Shown here: positions 47,001-55,204 of the stretch, one piece after another
Layout: each line of letters begins with the position of its first letter
Position numbering within the stretch: the stretch's first letter is position 1
Assembly: GCF_036227105.1 (NCBI RefSeq)
Contig: NZ_CP109434.1
Location: 2,298,001-2,362,000 of the forward strand
From: Amycolatopsis sp. NBC_01488
GTDB taxonomy: Bacteria; Actinomycetota; Actinomycetes; Mycobacteriales; Pseudonocardiaceae
Length of the DNA stretch: 64,000 nt
Reading direction: 5' to 3'
Notes under the pieces: model-generated
What the model was told of the DNA's origin: nothing
Databases searched by the model: none
The model's input: the letters and a program-made list of their open reading frames with translations, nothing else
Position numbers and translations under genes: made by a program

Positions 47001-47642
47001 TCAGGAACGGCGTTGCACGAGCCGGGAAACGACGAGGAAGCTGGCGATCAGCACCACCACCGACGTCACCACCGCCAGCGTGAGCGGACCGCCGACCGGC
47101 TCGTCGTCGGTCAGGGCGTGCAGGAGTGGGTGGACCAGCGGGATCTTGGCCAGCAGCACGACGATCAGCGTGACCACGGCGGCCAGCACGGTCCAGCCGA
47201 TCCGCTGCACGAGCAGCCGCGAGCACGGCAGGGCGATCGCGACACCCAGCAGCGCGCACGCGAAATGGGCGAGCAGGCCGATGCCCAACGCCGACGGTTG
47301 GAACTTGACCGACTTGATCGCCGACCACACCTCGGTGATCACCGTGAGGACCGCCGAGCACGCCAGCACCGTGAACACCGCGCCGGTGACCATCCGCCGC
47401 CACTGCCGCGCGTGGCTCAAGGTGACCAGGCGCTGCACCGGGTCCTCGATGTCGAGCAACGCGATCGTCAGCCAGCACGACACGACGAGCAGCCCGCCGG
47501 CGCTCACGCCGAACAGCGGCAACGGCGGCGAATGCGGGTCGGCGTAGAGGATCACGCACAGCGCGAGGTAGGCGAGCAGCGCCGGCAGGTACCGCTGCGA
47601 ATGGCCGAGCAGCGCCAGGTAGTAGCGGGTCAGGGCGAGCAC
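47001..47642 (-). CDS. Integral membrane protein, probable ABC transporter permease
   Basis: 213 residues from the GTG at 47642, overlapping the ATPase gene by 13 bp. Six hydrophobic segments (YLPALLAYLALCVILY, LLVVSCWLTIALL, MVTGAVFTVLACSAVLTVITEVW, GLLAHFACALLGVAIALP, VLAAVVTLIVVLLAKIPLV, LAVVTSVVVLIASFLVVSRLV). No clear family, but its coupling to a lone ABC ATPase marks it as the membrane half of an exporter or envelope ABC system. Solute unknown. Confidence 0.75.
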   Translation of the reverse strand: MLALTRYYLALLGHSQRYLPALLAYLALCVILYADPHSPPLPLFGVSAGGLLVVSCWLTIALLDIEDPVQRLVTLSHARQWRRMVTGAVFTVLACSAVLTVITEVWSAIKSVKFQPSALGIGLLAHFACALLGVAIALPCSRLLVQRIGWTVLAAVVTLIVVLLAKIPLVHPLLHALTDDEPVGGPLTLAVVTSVVVLIASFLVVSRLVQRRS

Positions 47643-48421
47643 GGCGCCACCTCCCGCACCGACCAGCCGTCCTTCAACGCGCGCAGCAGCACCTCGTCCA
47701 CCGAAGCGACCTCGACGGTGAGCACGAGCTGGGCGCCTTCGACGACCGCGTGCCGCACGCCGGGCTCGTCCGCCCAGTCCGTTCCGTTGCCACGCAACAC
47801 GATCCGCGTCGTCGGCTCGGCGCTCTCCGCCGTCAGCCTGCCGTCGTTCATCAGGTGGACGACGTCGGCGTGGTCGTGCACGACCTGCGGCCGGTGGTCG
47901 GTGAACACCACGCTCGCGCCGCGCGCCCGCGTCTCGGCGACGAGCTCGCCGAGGATCGTGTGTGTCCCGACGTCGAGCCCGGACCACGGCTCGTCGAGGA
48001 TCAGCAGGTCGGGCCGCACCATGACGGCCTGCGCGAGCCCGACCTTCTGCGCGTTGCCCTTCGACAGCGTTCGCAGCGGCGCGGTCGGACCGCCGACCAG
48101 CGCGAGCCGTTCGAGCAGCGGGTCGATCACCGAGAGGTCGGTGAGCCCGCGGATGCGCGCCATGTGCCGCAGGTACGCCCGCGCGCCCATGCGCTGCCCG
48201 GCCGGGAAGCGGTCCGGCAGGTAGCCGATCCGCGGGGTGCCCGTCAGCGTGCCGGTGGTCGGGTGCGAGACGCCGGCCATGATCCGCAGCAGCGTCGACT
48301 TCCCGGAGCCGTTGCTGCCGAGGACGCCGACGACGTGCCCGGGCTCGACGCTCAGGTCGACGTCGTGGAGGACGAAGTCACCGCGCCCGTACCGCTTGCC
48401 GATCCCCGCGAGCCGGATCAC
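47630..48421 (-). CDS. ABC transporter ATP-binding protein
   Basis: 263 residues from the GTG at 48421. Walker A VLGSNGSGKSTLLRI; the signature is unusual, LSKGNAQKVGLAQAV (LSKGN rather than LSGGQ), as in some ABC-2 exporter ATPases; Walker B LLILDEPWSGLD; H-loop VVFTDHRP with TDHR in place of TH. A C-terminal ~60-residue extension follows. It is coupled to trpG upstream (GTGA overlap) and to the membrane protein gene downstream, inserted between trpG and pknB relative to mycobacteria. Confidence 0.88.
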   Translation of the reverse strand: MIRLAGIGKRYGRGDFVLHDVDLSVEPGHVVGVLGSNGSGKSTLLRIMAGVSHPTTGTLTGTPRIGYLPDRFPAGQRMGARAYLRHMARIRGLTDLSVIDPLLERLALVGGPTAPLRTLSKGNAQKVGLAQAVMVRPDLLILDEPWSGLDVGTHTILGELVAETRARGASVVFTDHRPQVVHDHADVVHLMNDGRLTAESAEPTTRIVLRGNGTDWADEPGVRHAVVEGAQLVLTVEVASVDEVLLRALKDGWSVREVAPCSP

Positions 48422-49062
48422 GCAACAGCAGCCTTCTGGAGCGCCTTGGTCGCGCGCTCGAGCTCGTCCACGCGCGCCGCGTCGACGGGGTGGCCGGCCG
48501 CGGCCAGCCAGTTGGCCAGCATCCGGTGGCCGCCCTCGGTGAGCACCGACTCGGGGTGGAACTGGACGCCTTCCAGCGGCAGCTCGCGGTGCCGCATGCC
48601 CATCACGATGCCGGATTCGGTGCGGCCGGTGACCTCGAAGACGTCGGCCGGGATCGTGTCGGGCACCACGGTCAAGGAGTGGTACCGGGTCGCCGTGAAC
48701 TCCGCCGGCAGGTCCTTGAGGACGCCGGTGCCGGTGTGGCGGACCTGGCTCGTCTTGCCGTGGAGCAGCTCGGGCGCGCGGTCGACGGTCGCGCCGTAGA
48801 CGACGCCGAGCGCCTGGTGGCCGAGGCAGACCCCGAGCATCGGCGTCCGCGTCTCGGCGCACTTGCGGATGACGTCCATGCTCTGACCAGCGCGTTCGGG
48901 TGTCCCGGGGCCGGGCGAGACGAGCACGGCGTCGAACTCGGGCACGCGGTCGAGGTCCACGACGTCGTTGCGCCAGACCGTGCAGTCGGCGCCGAGCTGG
49001 GCCAGGTACTGGACCAGGTTGTAGACGAAGCTGTCGTAGTTGTCGACGACGAGAACGCGCAT
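48418..49062 (-). CDS. trpG: Aminodeoxychorismate/anthranilate synthase component II (glutamine amidotransferase)
   Basis: 214 residues from the ATG at 49062. Class I amidotransferase triad: Cys79 in MLGVCLGHQALG, and His169 and Glu171 in GVQFHPESVLTEGG. The N-terminus VLVVDNYDSFVYNLVQYL and the PGPGTPERAG loop are family hallmarks. It supplies ammonia from glutamine to chorismate for folate (with PabB) or tryptophan (with TrpE). The position near pknB equals M. tuberculosis trpG (Rv0013); pabA is an equally valid name. The tail after residue 190 is an extra helix. Confidence 0.93.
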   Translation of the reverse strand: MRVLVVDNYDSFVYNLVQYLAQLGADCTVWRNDVVDLDRVPEFDAVLVSPGPGTPERAGQSMDVIRKCAETRTPMLGVCLGHQALGVVYGATVDRAPELLHGKTSQVRHTGTGVLKDLPAEFTATRYHSLTVVPDTIPADVFEVTGRTESGIVMGMRHRELPLEGVQFHPESVLTEGGHRMLANWLAAAGHPVDAARVDELERATKALQKAAVA

Positions 49063-49113
49063 AGGAGCGAGCTTACCGGCTCCCACGTGGTGGACCGTAC
49101 GCCAAATCACATT

Positions 49114-49132
49114 TTAGGTTAGGTGATCCTAA
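49114..49132 (+). promoter_or_regulatory. IdeR/DtxR iron box
   Basis: TTAGGTTAGGTGATCCTAA matches the iron-box consensus TTAGGTTAGGCTAACCTAA at 16 of 19 positions. It ends 6 bp before the GTG of the fprA-like gene, overlapping a candidate -10 (TAACTT, 49130-49135). Iron-loaded IdeR bound here should block transcription of that gene. Confidence 0.85.
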
Positions 49133-49138
49133 CTTACC

Positions 49139-50494
49139 GTGGATCGGGTGAGCCGTTCTCTTCGTGTAGCCGTGGTGGGCGCCGGTCCCTCCGGGATCTA
49201 CGCCGCCGACATCCTGGACAAGTCCGACGCCGACGTGACGATCGACCTCTTCGAGCGCATGCCGGCGCCGTTCGGGTTGATCCGCTACGGCGTCGCGCCC
49301 GACCACCCGCGCATCAAGGGCATCGTGACGGCGTTGCACAAGGTGCTCGACAAGCCGAACATCCGCCTGCTGGGCAACATCGACTACGGCACCGACATCA
49401 AGCTCGACGAGCTGCGCGAGTTCTACGACGCGGTGATCTTCTCGACCGGCGCGTCCGCCGACCGCGAGCTCGACATCCCGGGCATCGACCTGGACGGCAG
49501 CCACGGCGCCGCGGACTTCGTGTCCTGGTACGACGGCCACCCGGACGTCCCGCGCACCTGGCCGCTCAACGCGTCTTCGGTCGCCGTCCTCGGCGTTGGC
49601 AACGTGGCGCTGGACGTCGCGCGGATCCTCGCCAAGACGGCCGACGAGCTGCTGACCACGGACATCCCGGACAACGTCTACCAGGGCCTCAAGGCCAGCC
49701 CGGTCACCGACGTCCACGTGTTCGGCCGCCGCGGCCCGGCGCAGGCGAAGTTCACGCCGCTGGAGCTGCGGGAGCTGGACCACTCGCCGAACGTCGAGGT
49801 CATCGTGTCCCCCGAGGACATCGAGTTCGACGACGGCAGCATCGCGGCGCTGCGGGCGTCGAAGCAGATCGACATGGTCGTGAAGACGCTGCAGGAGTGG
49901 GCGATCCGCGAGCCGGGTTCGCGGCAGCGACGGTTACACCTGCACTTCTTCCACTCCCCCGCCGAAGTCCTCGGCACGGACGGCCGGGTGTCCGGCCTGC
50001 GCACGGAACGGACGGAGCTGACGGGTGACGGAACCGTCCGCGGGACGGGCGAGTTCCACGACTGGGACGTCCAGGCGGTGTACCGCGCGGTGGGCTACCT
50101 GTCGTCGCACCTGCCGGAGCTCCCGTTCGACCACGGGGCCGGCGTGGTGCCGAACCAGGCGGGCCGTGTGCTGGACCTGGACGAGAACCAGCTCCCGGGT
50201 GTGTACGTGACGGGCTGGATCAAGCGCGGCCCGATCGGCCTGATCGGCCACACGAAGGGCGACGCGGCGGAGACGGTCGCGAGCCTGCTGTCGGACGCGG
50301 ACACGCTGCGCGAGGCGAAATACGCGTCCCCGGACGCGATCCTGGACTTCCTGGCGGCGCGGGGCATCCCGTTCACGACGTGGGAAGGCTGGGGCAAGCT
50401 CGACGCGCACGAGAAGTCGCTGGGTCTCGCGGCGGGCCGGGAGCGGATCAAGGTTGTCGAGCGTGAAGAGATGACGCGGGTTTCGCGCGGCTAA
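49139..50494 (+). CDS. fprA: FprA-like ferredoxin/adrenodoxin-NADP+ reductase
   Basis: 451 residues. FAD motif VAVVGAGPSGIYAADIL, then RMPAPFGLIRYGVAPDHPRIKGIV (diagnostic of adrenodoxin-reductase-type enzymes), the NADP motif VLGVGNVALDVARIL and the C-terminal GVYVTGWIKRGPIGLIGHTKGDAAET. It passes electrons from NADPH to ferredoxins, for cytochromes P450 or iron metabolism. The GTG at 49139 lies only 7 bp after the iron box; a GTG at 49148 is an alternative start, and the message may be almost leaderless. Iron repression is inferred from the box. Confidence 0.92.
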   Translation: MDRVSRSLRVAVVGAGPSGIYAADILDKSDADVTIDLFERMPAPFGLIRYGVAPDHPRIKGIVTALHKVLDKPNIRLLGNIDYGTDIKLDELREFYDAVIFSTGASADRELDIPGIDLDGSHGAADFVSWYDGHPDVPRTWPLNASSVAVLGVGNVALDVARILAKTADELLTTDIPDNVYQGLKASPVTDVHVFGRRGPAQAKFTPLELRELDHSPNVEVIVSPEDIEFDDGSIAALRASKQIDMVVKTLQEWAIREPGSRQRRLHLHFFHSPAEVLGTDGRVSGLRTERTELTGDGTVRGTGEFHDWDVQAVYRAVGYLSSHLPELPFDHGAGVVPNQAGRVLDLDENQLPGVYVTGWIKRGPIGLIGHTKGDAAETVASLLSDADTLREAKYASPDAILDFLAARGIPFTTWEGWGKLDAHEKSLGLAAGRERIKVVEREEMTRVSRG

Positions 50495-51147
50495 GCGGCA
50501 CCGAGGTACGCCAGTACGGCCAGCACCCGGCGGTTCGTGTCGTCCGAAGCCGAGATGCCGAGCTTCTGGAAGATGTTCGCCGTGTGCTTGCCGACCGCGC
50601 CCTCGCTGAAGTGCAGCCGCCCGGCGATCGCCGCGTTCGAACACCCTTCGGCCATCAGGGAAAGCACTTCGCGCTCCCGAGGCGTCAACGCGACCAGTGG
50701 GTCGGAAGCGCTGCCCGCCACCAGTTTCGCGATCACCTCGGGGTCCATCACCGTTCCGCCGGCGGCCACGCGGCGGACCGCGTCGATGAACTGGTCCGCG
50801 TTGAACACCCGGTCCTTCAGCAGGTAGCCGATCGCACCGGTGCCGTCAGCCAGCAACTCGCGCGCGTACAGCTGCTCGACGTGCTGGGACAGCACCAAGA
50901 TCGGCAAGCCCGGCATTTCCCTACGAGCCGCCAACGCGACTTGCAGGCCTTCGTCCGTGTTCGTCGGCGGCATCCGGACGTCCACAATGGACACTTCAGG
51001 GCGATGGGTGCGCAACGCCGCCGCCAGTTCCGGGCCGCTGCCGACCGCCGCGACGACGTCGAAGCCGTGCGCCGCGAGGAGGTGCGTCAGGCCGTCTCGG
51101 AGGAGGTACTGGTCTTCGGCGACGACGGTCCTGGGTCGATCTGACAC
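50491..51147 (-). CDS. NarL/FixJ-family response regulator
   Basis: 218 residues. Receiver domain with acidic pair ED near residue 11, phospho-acceptor Asp56 (SIVDVRMPPTN) and Lys in GYLLKDRV; C-terminal LuxR helix-turn-helix LTPREREVLSLMAEGCSNAAIAGRLHFSEGAVGKHTANIFQKLGI. The GTG start lies 61 bp inside the histidine kinase gene, an unusually long overlap that couples the pair tightly. Its stop overlaps the fprA stop by 4 bp. Targets unknown; the adjacent ABC-2 exporter operon is a candidate. Confidence 0.93.
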   Translation of the reverse strand: MSDRPRTVVAEDQYLLRDGLTHLLAAHGFDVVAAVGSGPELAAALRTHRPEVSIVDVRMPPTNTDEGLQVALAARREMPGLPILVLSQHVEQLYARELLADGTGAIGYLLKDRVFNADQFIDAVRRVAAGGTVMDPEVIAKLVAGSASDPLVALTPREREVLSLMAEGCSNAAIAGRLHFSEGAVGKHTANIFQKLGISASDDTNRRVLAVLAYLGAA

Positions 51148-52907
51148 GGGATCTCCACCATCGCCCTGGTCGGCCCGCCGATCGGGCTGGTCAGGGTCAA
51201 CCTACCGTCGAAGCCGCCCAGCCTGCGCTCGATCCCGCGCAGTCCCGAACCGCGGGCCGGAAGAGCCCCGCCCGGCCCGTCGTCGGTCACCACCACCGTC
51301 AGCTGGTCGTCGGCGAACGCCACCTCGACGGACGCCCGCCCAGCGCCGTGCTTCGCCGCGTTGCCCAGCAGCTCCGACACCGCGAAGTACGCGCACGCCT
51401 CGGCCGGCTCCTCGACGCGCCTCGGCAGTGAGCCGGTGACCTGTGCCTTCAGCGGGCTGTCCAGCGCCAGCGCGCGAAGGGCGTCCAGCAGCCCGCGCTC
51501 GGACAGCACCGGCGGGTGGATGCCGCGGATCAGCACGCGCAGCTCGGTGAGCGCCTCCGACGACGACGCGCGCAGCTCGGCCGCCAGCCGCTTCGCCGCC
51601 GCCGGGTCGGTGTCCACCAGCGCCTCGACCGCGCCGAGCTTCATCCCCATCGCGACCAGCCGTGACTGGATCCCGTCGTGCAGGTCGCGTTCGATCCGCC
51701 GCAGCTCCGCCGCCTGCGTCACGGTGACGTCGCTGCGGGTCTGCTTGAGCCGTTCGACGCGCTGGGCGAGCCGGGTCGCCTCGGTCGGTCCGAACCACAC
51801 CCGCGCGAACCGGGCCTGCTGGCGGGCGAGCCAGGTCGTCGGCAGCAAGCCGGCGACGACCATCGCCAGCATGGCCGGGGTCTGCGCGAGTGCGCCGAGG
51901 TGCGTCGACACTTCGGGTAGCGGGAACCAGCCGACCGGCGACGACACGAACGGCCGCCAGATCCAGAGCGCCCCGAGGCCGATGAGCCCGCGGCTGACCA
52001 GCACGAAGGCCGGCAGGATCAGCACGAACGAAACCAGCGTGACGAGCAGGCCGCCGGCGAGGTCGCGCCAGGTGGCGCGGTCACGCAGCACCCACCGCAT
52101 GCGGGCGTGCTGGACCGGCCAGAACGGCTCCTCGTGCAACTGCTTGCCGACCTGGTAGAGCCCGTCGGGGCGCGGCAACGGCAGCCCCGGCGGCGGCAGG
52201 TACGGGCGGGCGATCGGCACGCCGGTCCAGTTCCCGGCCTCGCGGCGCAGCGTGTCGGTGACCGAGCGGGTCCACAGCACGAACGGGACCGCCAAGGGCA
52301 GAAAGGTGACCATGAGGACCAGCTGCGGCACCGAGAAGATCAGCTGCACAAGGGAAAGCGTGAGAATGCCGCCCTGGTGGCCCAGCGCTTCGAGGTGCCG
52401 GTGCAGCCAGTTCTTCCGAGCTTCGACCGGCGGCCGGGGACCGATCCACCAGCGCGTCCACCGCCCGTAACCGCGCAGCACCGCCGACCCGCCGACCAGC
52501 GCGGCGATCGGCAGCAGGAGGGTGACCAGCGGGTTCACCAGCTGCCAGGTGAACTCGCGCCCCGCCGCCGGATCCTCCAGCGCCCAGGTGAGCCGGTGCT
52601 GCCAGCGGATCCAGAACGCCCGCTTGTAGAGCTGGTTGCCGTCGCGGTACCAGCCGTCGCGCTCGCGGACCGGTTCCGGCGGCTCGGGCCGGTACGGCGG
52701 GGCGATCTCGACGTCACACCAGCGCGCGGCCAGTGTCCGCGCCACCGTCGACCGGCCCCGCGCCCATTCGACCGCGGGGCCGAGGAAGAAGACCAGTCCG
52801 ACGCAGAGCAGCGCGAACGCGATCAGCTCGACCAGCACGTCCACCCAGCCGAGGAACGCGAACGCGGCCAGCGCGCACGCCCGGACCAGCGCACGCAGGT
52901 ACGACAT
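51087..52907 (-). CDS. LiaS/NarX-type sensor histidine kinase with two sensor domains
   Basis: 606 residues from the ATG at 52907 (AAGGAGG upstream). Two repeated membrane sensor modules, each with a hydrophobic pair and a periplasmic-like W/P-rich segment (WYRDGNQLYKRAFWIRWQHRLTWALEDPAAGREF and GLYQVGKQLHEEPFWPVQHARMRWVLRDRATWRDL), are internal duplicates. The HisKA_3 site is His410 in RRIERDLHDGIQSRLVAMG and the ATPase domain contains LLGNAAKHG and VTDDGPGG. Such kinases sense envelope stress or antibiotics. Partner is the overlapping response regulator. Confidence 0.92.
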   Translation of the reverse strand: MSYLRALVRACALAAFAFLGWVDVLVELIAFALLCVGLVFFLGPAVEWARGRSTVARTLAARWCDVEIAPPYRPEPPEPVRERDGWYRDGNQLYKRAFWIRWQHRLTWALEDPAAGREFTWQLVNPLVTLLLPIAALVGGSAVLRGYGRWTRWWIGPRPPVEARKNWLHRHLEALGHQGGILTLSLVQLIFSVPQLVLMVTFLPLAVPFVLWTRSVTDTLRREAGNWTGVPIARPYLPPPGLPLPRPDGLYQVGKQLHEEPFWPVQHARMRWVLRDRATWRDLAGGLLVTLVSFVLILPAFVLVSRGLIGLGALWIWRPFVSSPVGWFPLPEVSTHLGALAQTPAMLAMVVAGLLPTTWLARQQARFARVWFGPTEATRLAQRVERLKQTRSDVTVTQAAELRRIERDLHDGIQSRLVAMGMKLGAVEALVDTDPAAAKRLAAELRASSSEALTELRVLIRGIHPPVLSERGLLDALRALALDSPLKAQVTGSLPRRVEEPAEACAYFAVSELLGNAAKHGAGRASVEVAFADDQLTVVVTDDGPGGALPARGSGLRGIERRLGGFDGRLTLTSPIGGPTRAMVEIPCQIDPGPSSPKTSTSSETA

Positions 52908-53076
52908 CCGGCACCTCCTTCCCCCTGGATCTTCGCCGGACCACCCGCGTCCACGCACTGGCCGAAGCTCCCCGGCCGGGGTGGGGCCAAGCCCACCCCC
53001 GCGTCAGCAAAACCCTACTTGAGCTGGGGTTTCAGCGTCATTCCGCGCGGCGCCGAACCTTCGTAGCTTCGTAGCC

Positions 53077-53790
53077 ATGCCCCTCATCGAAGTCACCGGC
53101 CTCCGCAAGCGCTACGGCGACAAGGTCGCGGTCGACGGCGTTTCGTTCACCGTCGAGCGCGGCGAAATCTTCGGCATCCTCGGCACGAACGGCGCCGGCA
53201 AGACCACCACGGTCGAATGCCTGCAGGGCCTCCGGAAAGCCGACGGCGGCAAGATCTCCGTGCTCGGCCTCGACCCCGCGTCCGACCGCGCCGCGCTGAC
53301 CCGCCGCGTCGGCGTCCAGCTGCAAGAAGGCCGGCTGCCGGCGAAGCTGCGGGTGCGGGAGGCGCTGGAGCTGTTCGCGTCCTTCTACCCGGACCCCGCC
53401 GACGTCGACGTCCTGCTCGGCCGGCTCGACCTCCGCGACCACGAGCGCAGCTTCTTCGGCAAGCTCTCCGGCGGCCAGAAGCAGCGCGTGTCGATCGCGC
53501 TCGCGCTGGTGGGAAAGCCCGAACTGGCCATCCTGGACGAGCTGACCACCGGGCTCGACCCGCACGCCCGCCGCGAGACGTGGGGGCTGGTCGAAGGCGT
53601 GCGCGCCACCGGCGTCACCGTCCTGCTGGTCACCCACTTCATGGACGAGGCCGAGCGGCTCTGCGACCGCGTCGCGATCTTCGACGCCGGCCGCGTGGTC
53701 GCGACCGGCACCCCGGCCGGGCTCCGCCGGTCCGTCGACGCCGCCACGTTGGACGACGCGTTCGTCTCGCTCACGAGGAGCACGCTGTGA
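53077..53790 (+). CDS. ABC-2 exporter ATP-binding protein (DrrA-like)
   Basis: 237 residues with Walker A GILGTNGAGKTTTVECL, signature KLSGGQKQRVSIALAL, Walker B LAILDELTTGLDP and H-loop LVTHFMDEAERLCDRVAIF. The DEL-T in Walker B replaces the usual DEPT. It drives a drug/lipid-type ABC-2 exporter with the permease encoded 4 bp inside its end. Divergent from the two-component system, which may regulate it as in many bacitracin-resistance-type modules. Confidence 0.92.
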   Translation: MPLIEVTGLRKRYGDKVAVDGVSFTVERGEIFGILGTNGAGKTTTVECLQGLRKADGGKISVLGLDPASDRAALTRRVGVQLQEGRLPAKLRVREALELFASFYPDPADVDVLLGRLDLRDHERSFFGKLSGGQKQRVSIALALVGKPELAILDELTTGLDPHARRETWGLVEGVRATGVTVLLVTHFMDEAERLCDRVAIFDAGRVVATGTPAGLRRSVDAATLDDAFVSLTRSTL

Positions 53791-54521
53791 AGGCCTTCGC
53801 CAAGATCACCGCCACCGAGACGAAGCTCTCCCTCCGGACGCCGTTCATGGCGATCGCCGGGATCCTGCTGCCGACGGCCGTGCTGCTGGCGGTCGGCGCC
53901 ATCCCCGGCATGACGCAGCCCAGCCCGGCGGCCGGCGGCCACCGGTTCATCGACGCCTGGGTGCCGTCGCTGATCGTCGTCAGCCTCGCGATGCCGGCGC
54001 TGCAGTCGATCCCGGGCGCCGTCGCGACCTACCGCGAGCAGGGGGTGCTGCGCCGGCTGGCCACGACCCCGATACACCCGGTGAATCTGCTGGGCGCGCA
54101 GCTGCTGATCCACGTCGTGATCGCGCTGGCCGGCATCGGCCTGGTGCTCGGCGTGGCCAACGCGGTCTACGACGTCCCGTTGCCGCAGCACCCGCTGGAG
54201 TTCCTGCTGACGCTGCTGCTCGGCACGGTCTCGATGTTCGCGCTGGGCCTGCTCGCGGCCGCGGTCGCGCGCACGGCCAGGGCGGCCGGCGGCTTCGCGA
54301 TGGTCGCGTTCGTCCCGGCCATGTTCTTCGGCGGCGGGTACCTGCCGCGGCCGCTGCTGCCGGAGGTCCTGCAGCGGATCGGCGACTACGTCCCGCCGGG
54401 CACGCAGCCACTGCAGGACGCCTGGGTCGGCGCCGGCGTGCAGCCGCTGCAGCTGCTCGCGCTCGCCGGCTTCGCCGCGATCGGAACGGCGCTGGCCGCG
54501 CGGTTCTTCCGCTGGGAGTGA
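53787..54521 (+). CDS. ABC-2 type transporter permease
   Basis: 244 residues from the GTG at 53787 (GTGA overlap with the ATPase). Six transmembrane helices, with the ABC-2 motif AVATYREQGVLRRLATTPIHPVNLLGAQLLIHVVIA in the cytoplasmic coupling loop and AVARTARAAGGFAMVAFVPAMFFGGGYLPRPLLPEVLQRIGDYVPPG near the end. Typical of DrrB-like exporters for antibiotics or lipids. Substrate unknown. Confidence 0.92.
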   Translation: MKAFAKITATETKLSLRTPFMAIAGILLPTAVLLAVGAIPGMTQPSPAAGGHRFIDAWVPSLIVVSLAMPALQSIPGAVATYREQGVLRRLATTPIHPVNLLGAQLLIHVVIALAGIGLVLGVANAVYDVPLPQHPLEFLLTLLLGTVSMFALGLLAAAVARTARAAGGFAMVAFVPAMFFGGGYLPRPLLPEVLQRIGDYVPPGTQPLQDAWVGAGVQPLQLLALAGFAAIGTALAARFFRWE

Positions 54522-54621
54522 CCGGACCTTCCGCCAAAGTGGTGATGATCATCGTTTTCTCTTGTGGCGGGACCACCGGGCCGGTAGCCAGGAAGACGGC
54601 CCTGCTCACACTGGAGGTTCG

Positions 54622-55011
54622 ATGTCCCTGGACGTGTCACCCGCGCTGCTGGAGAAGGCCGAGCGCGGGGAGGTCACCGACGCCGAGTTCGTCGCCTGCG
54701 TCAAGGAATCCCTGCCGTACGCATGGGAGGTCATCACCGGCGTCATCGCCGACGCCGAGGGCGCGGCGGACGGCTTCGCCGACAACGAGACACCACCGCC
54801 GAGCGAGGCCGCCCGCGGGCAGCTGCTGCGCGCACTGGCCTCGGACGCGATCCGCGGCGGCCTCGAGCGGCACTTCGGCGTCAAGCTGGCCTTCCAGAAC
54901 TGCCACCGGATCGCCGTGTTCCGCAAGTCCGACGACGGCGACCGCTACCGCGCGTTCGTCTCACCGCGCGGCCAGCTGCTCAACCAGAGCCCGGAGCTGC
55001 GCGACTGCTAG
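54622..55011 (+). CDS. SCO5389-family protein
   Basis: 129 residues from the ATG at 54622, with GGAGG directly upstream. The sequence (SLDVSPALLEKAERGEVTDAEFVACVKESLPYAWE, ADNETPPPSEAARGQLLRALASDAIRGGLERHFGVKLAFQNCHRIAVF, GQLLNQSPELRDC) matches the conserved actinobacterial SCO5389 family as I remember it. No function is established. Single-gene unit with its own leader and a strong terminator behind it. Confidence 0.8.
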   Translation: MSLDVSPALLEKAERGEVTDAEFVACVKESLPYAWEVITGVIADAEGAADGFADNETPPPSEAARGQLLRALASDAIRGGLERHFGVKLAFQNCHRIAVFRKSDDGDRYRAFVSPRGQLLNQSPELRDC

Positions 55012-55017
55012 CCCGGT

Positions 55018-55047
55018 CCTCCGGCGCACCACCCGGTGCGCCGGAGG
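55018..55047. terminator. 13-bp hairpin between convergent genes
   Basis: cctccggcgcacc (55018-55030) pairs exactly with 55035-55047 over a 4-nt loop, between the stop of the SCO5389-family gene and the end of the leftward sortase module at 55049. Confidence 0.88.
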
Positions 55048-55048
55048 C

Positions 55049-55204
55049 TCAGTTGACCGCGACCTCGTTGAACCACAGGCGCGGCTCCAGCCACGGGAAC
55101 ACCACGAACATCAGCAGCGCGACCACGCCGAGGACGAGCACCACGGCCAGCGTCAGCTTCGCCGCGAACGGGCCCGGCAGCTTGTGCCATATCCACGCGT
55201 ACAT
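55049..55204 (-). CDS. Small membrane protein of the class E sortase module (51 aa)
   Basis: 51 residues: MYAWIWHKLPG start, one long transmembrane helix (AAKLTLAVVLVLGVVALLMFVVFPWLEPRL) and a short tail. Its ATG shares one base with the sortase stop (TGATG), so it is translationally coupled to the sortase. Short single-helix proteins in this position are conserved next to class E sortases in many actinomycetes; role unknown. Confidence 0.75.
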   Translation of the reverse strand: MYAWIWHKLPGPFAAKLTLAVVLVLGVVALLMFVVFPWLEPRLWFNEVAVN

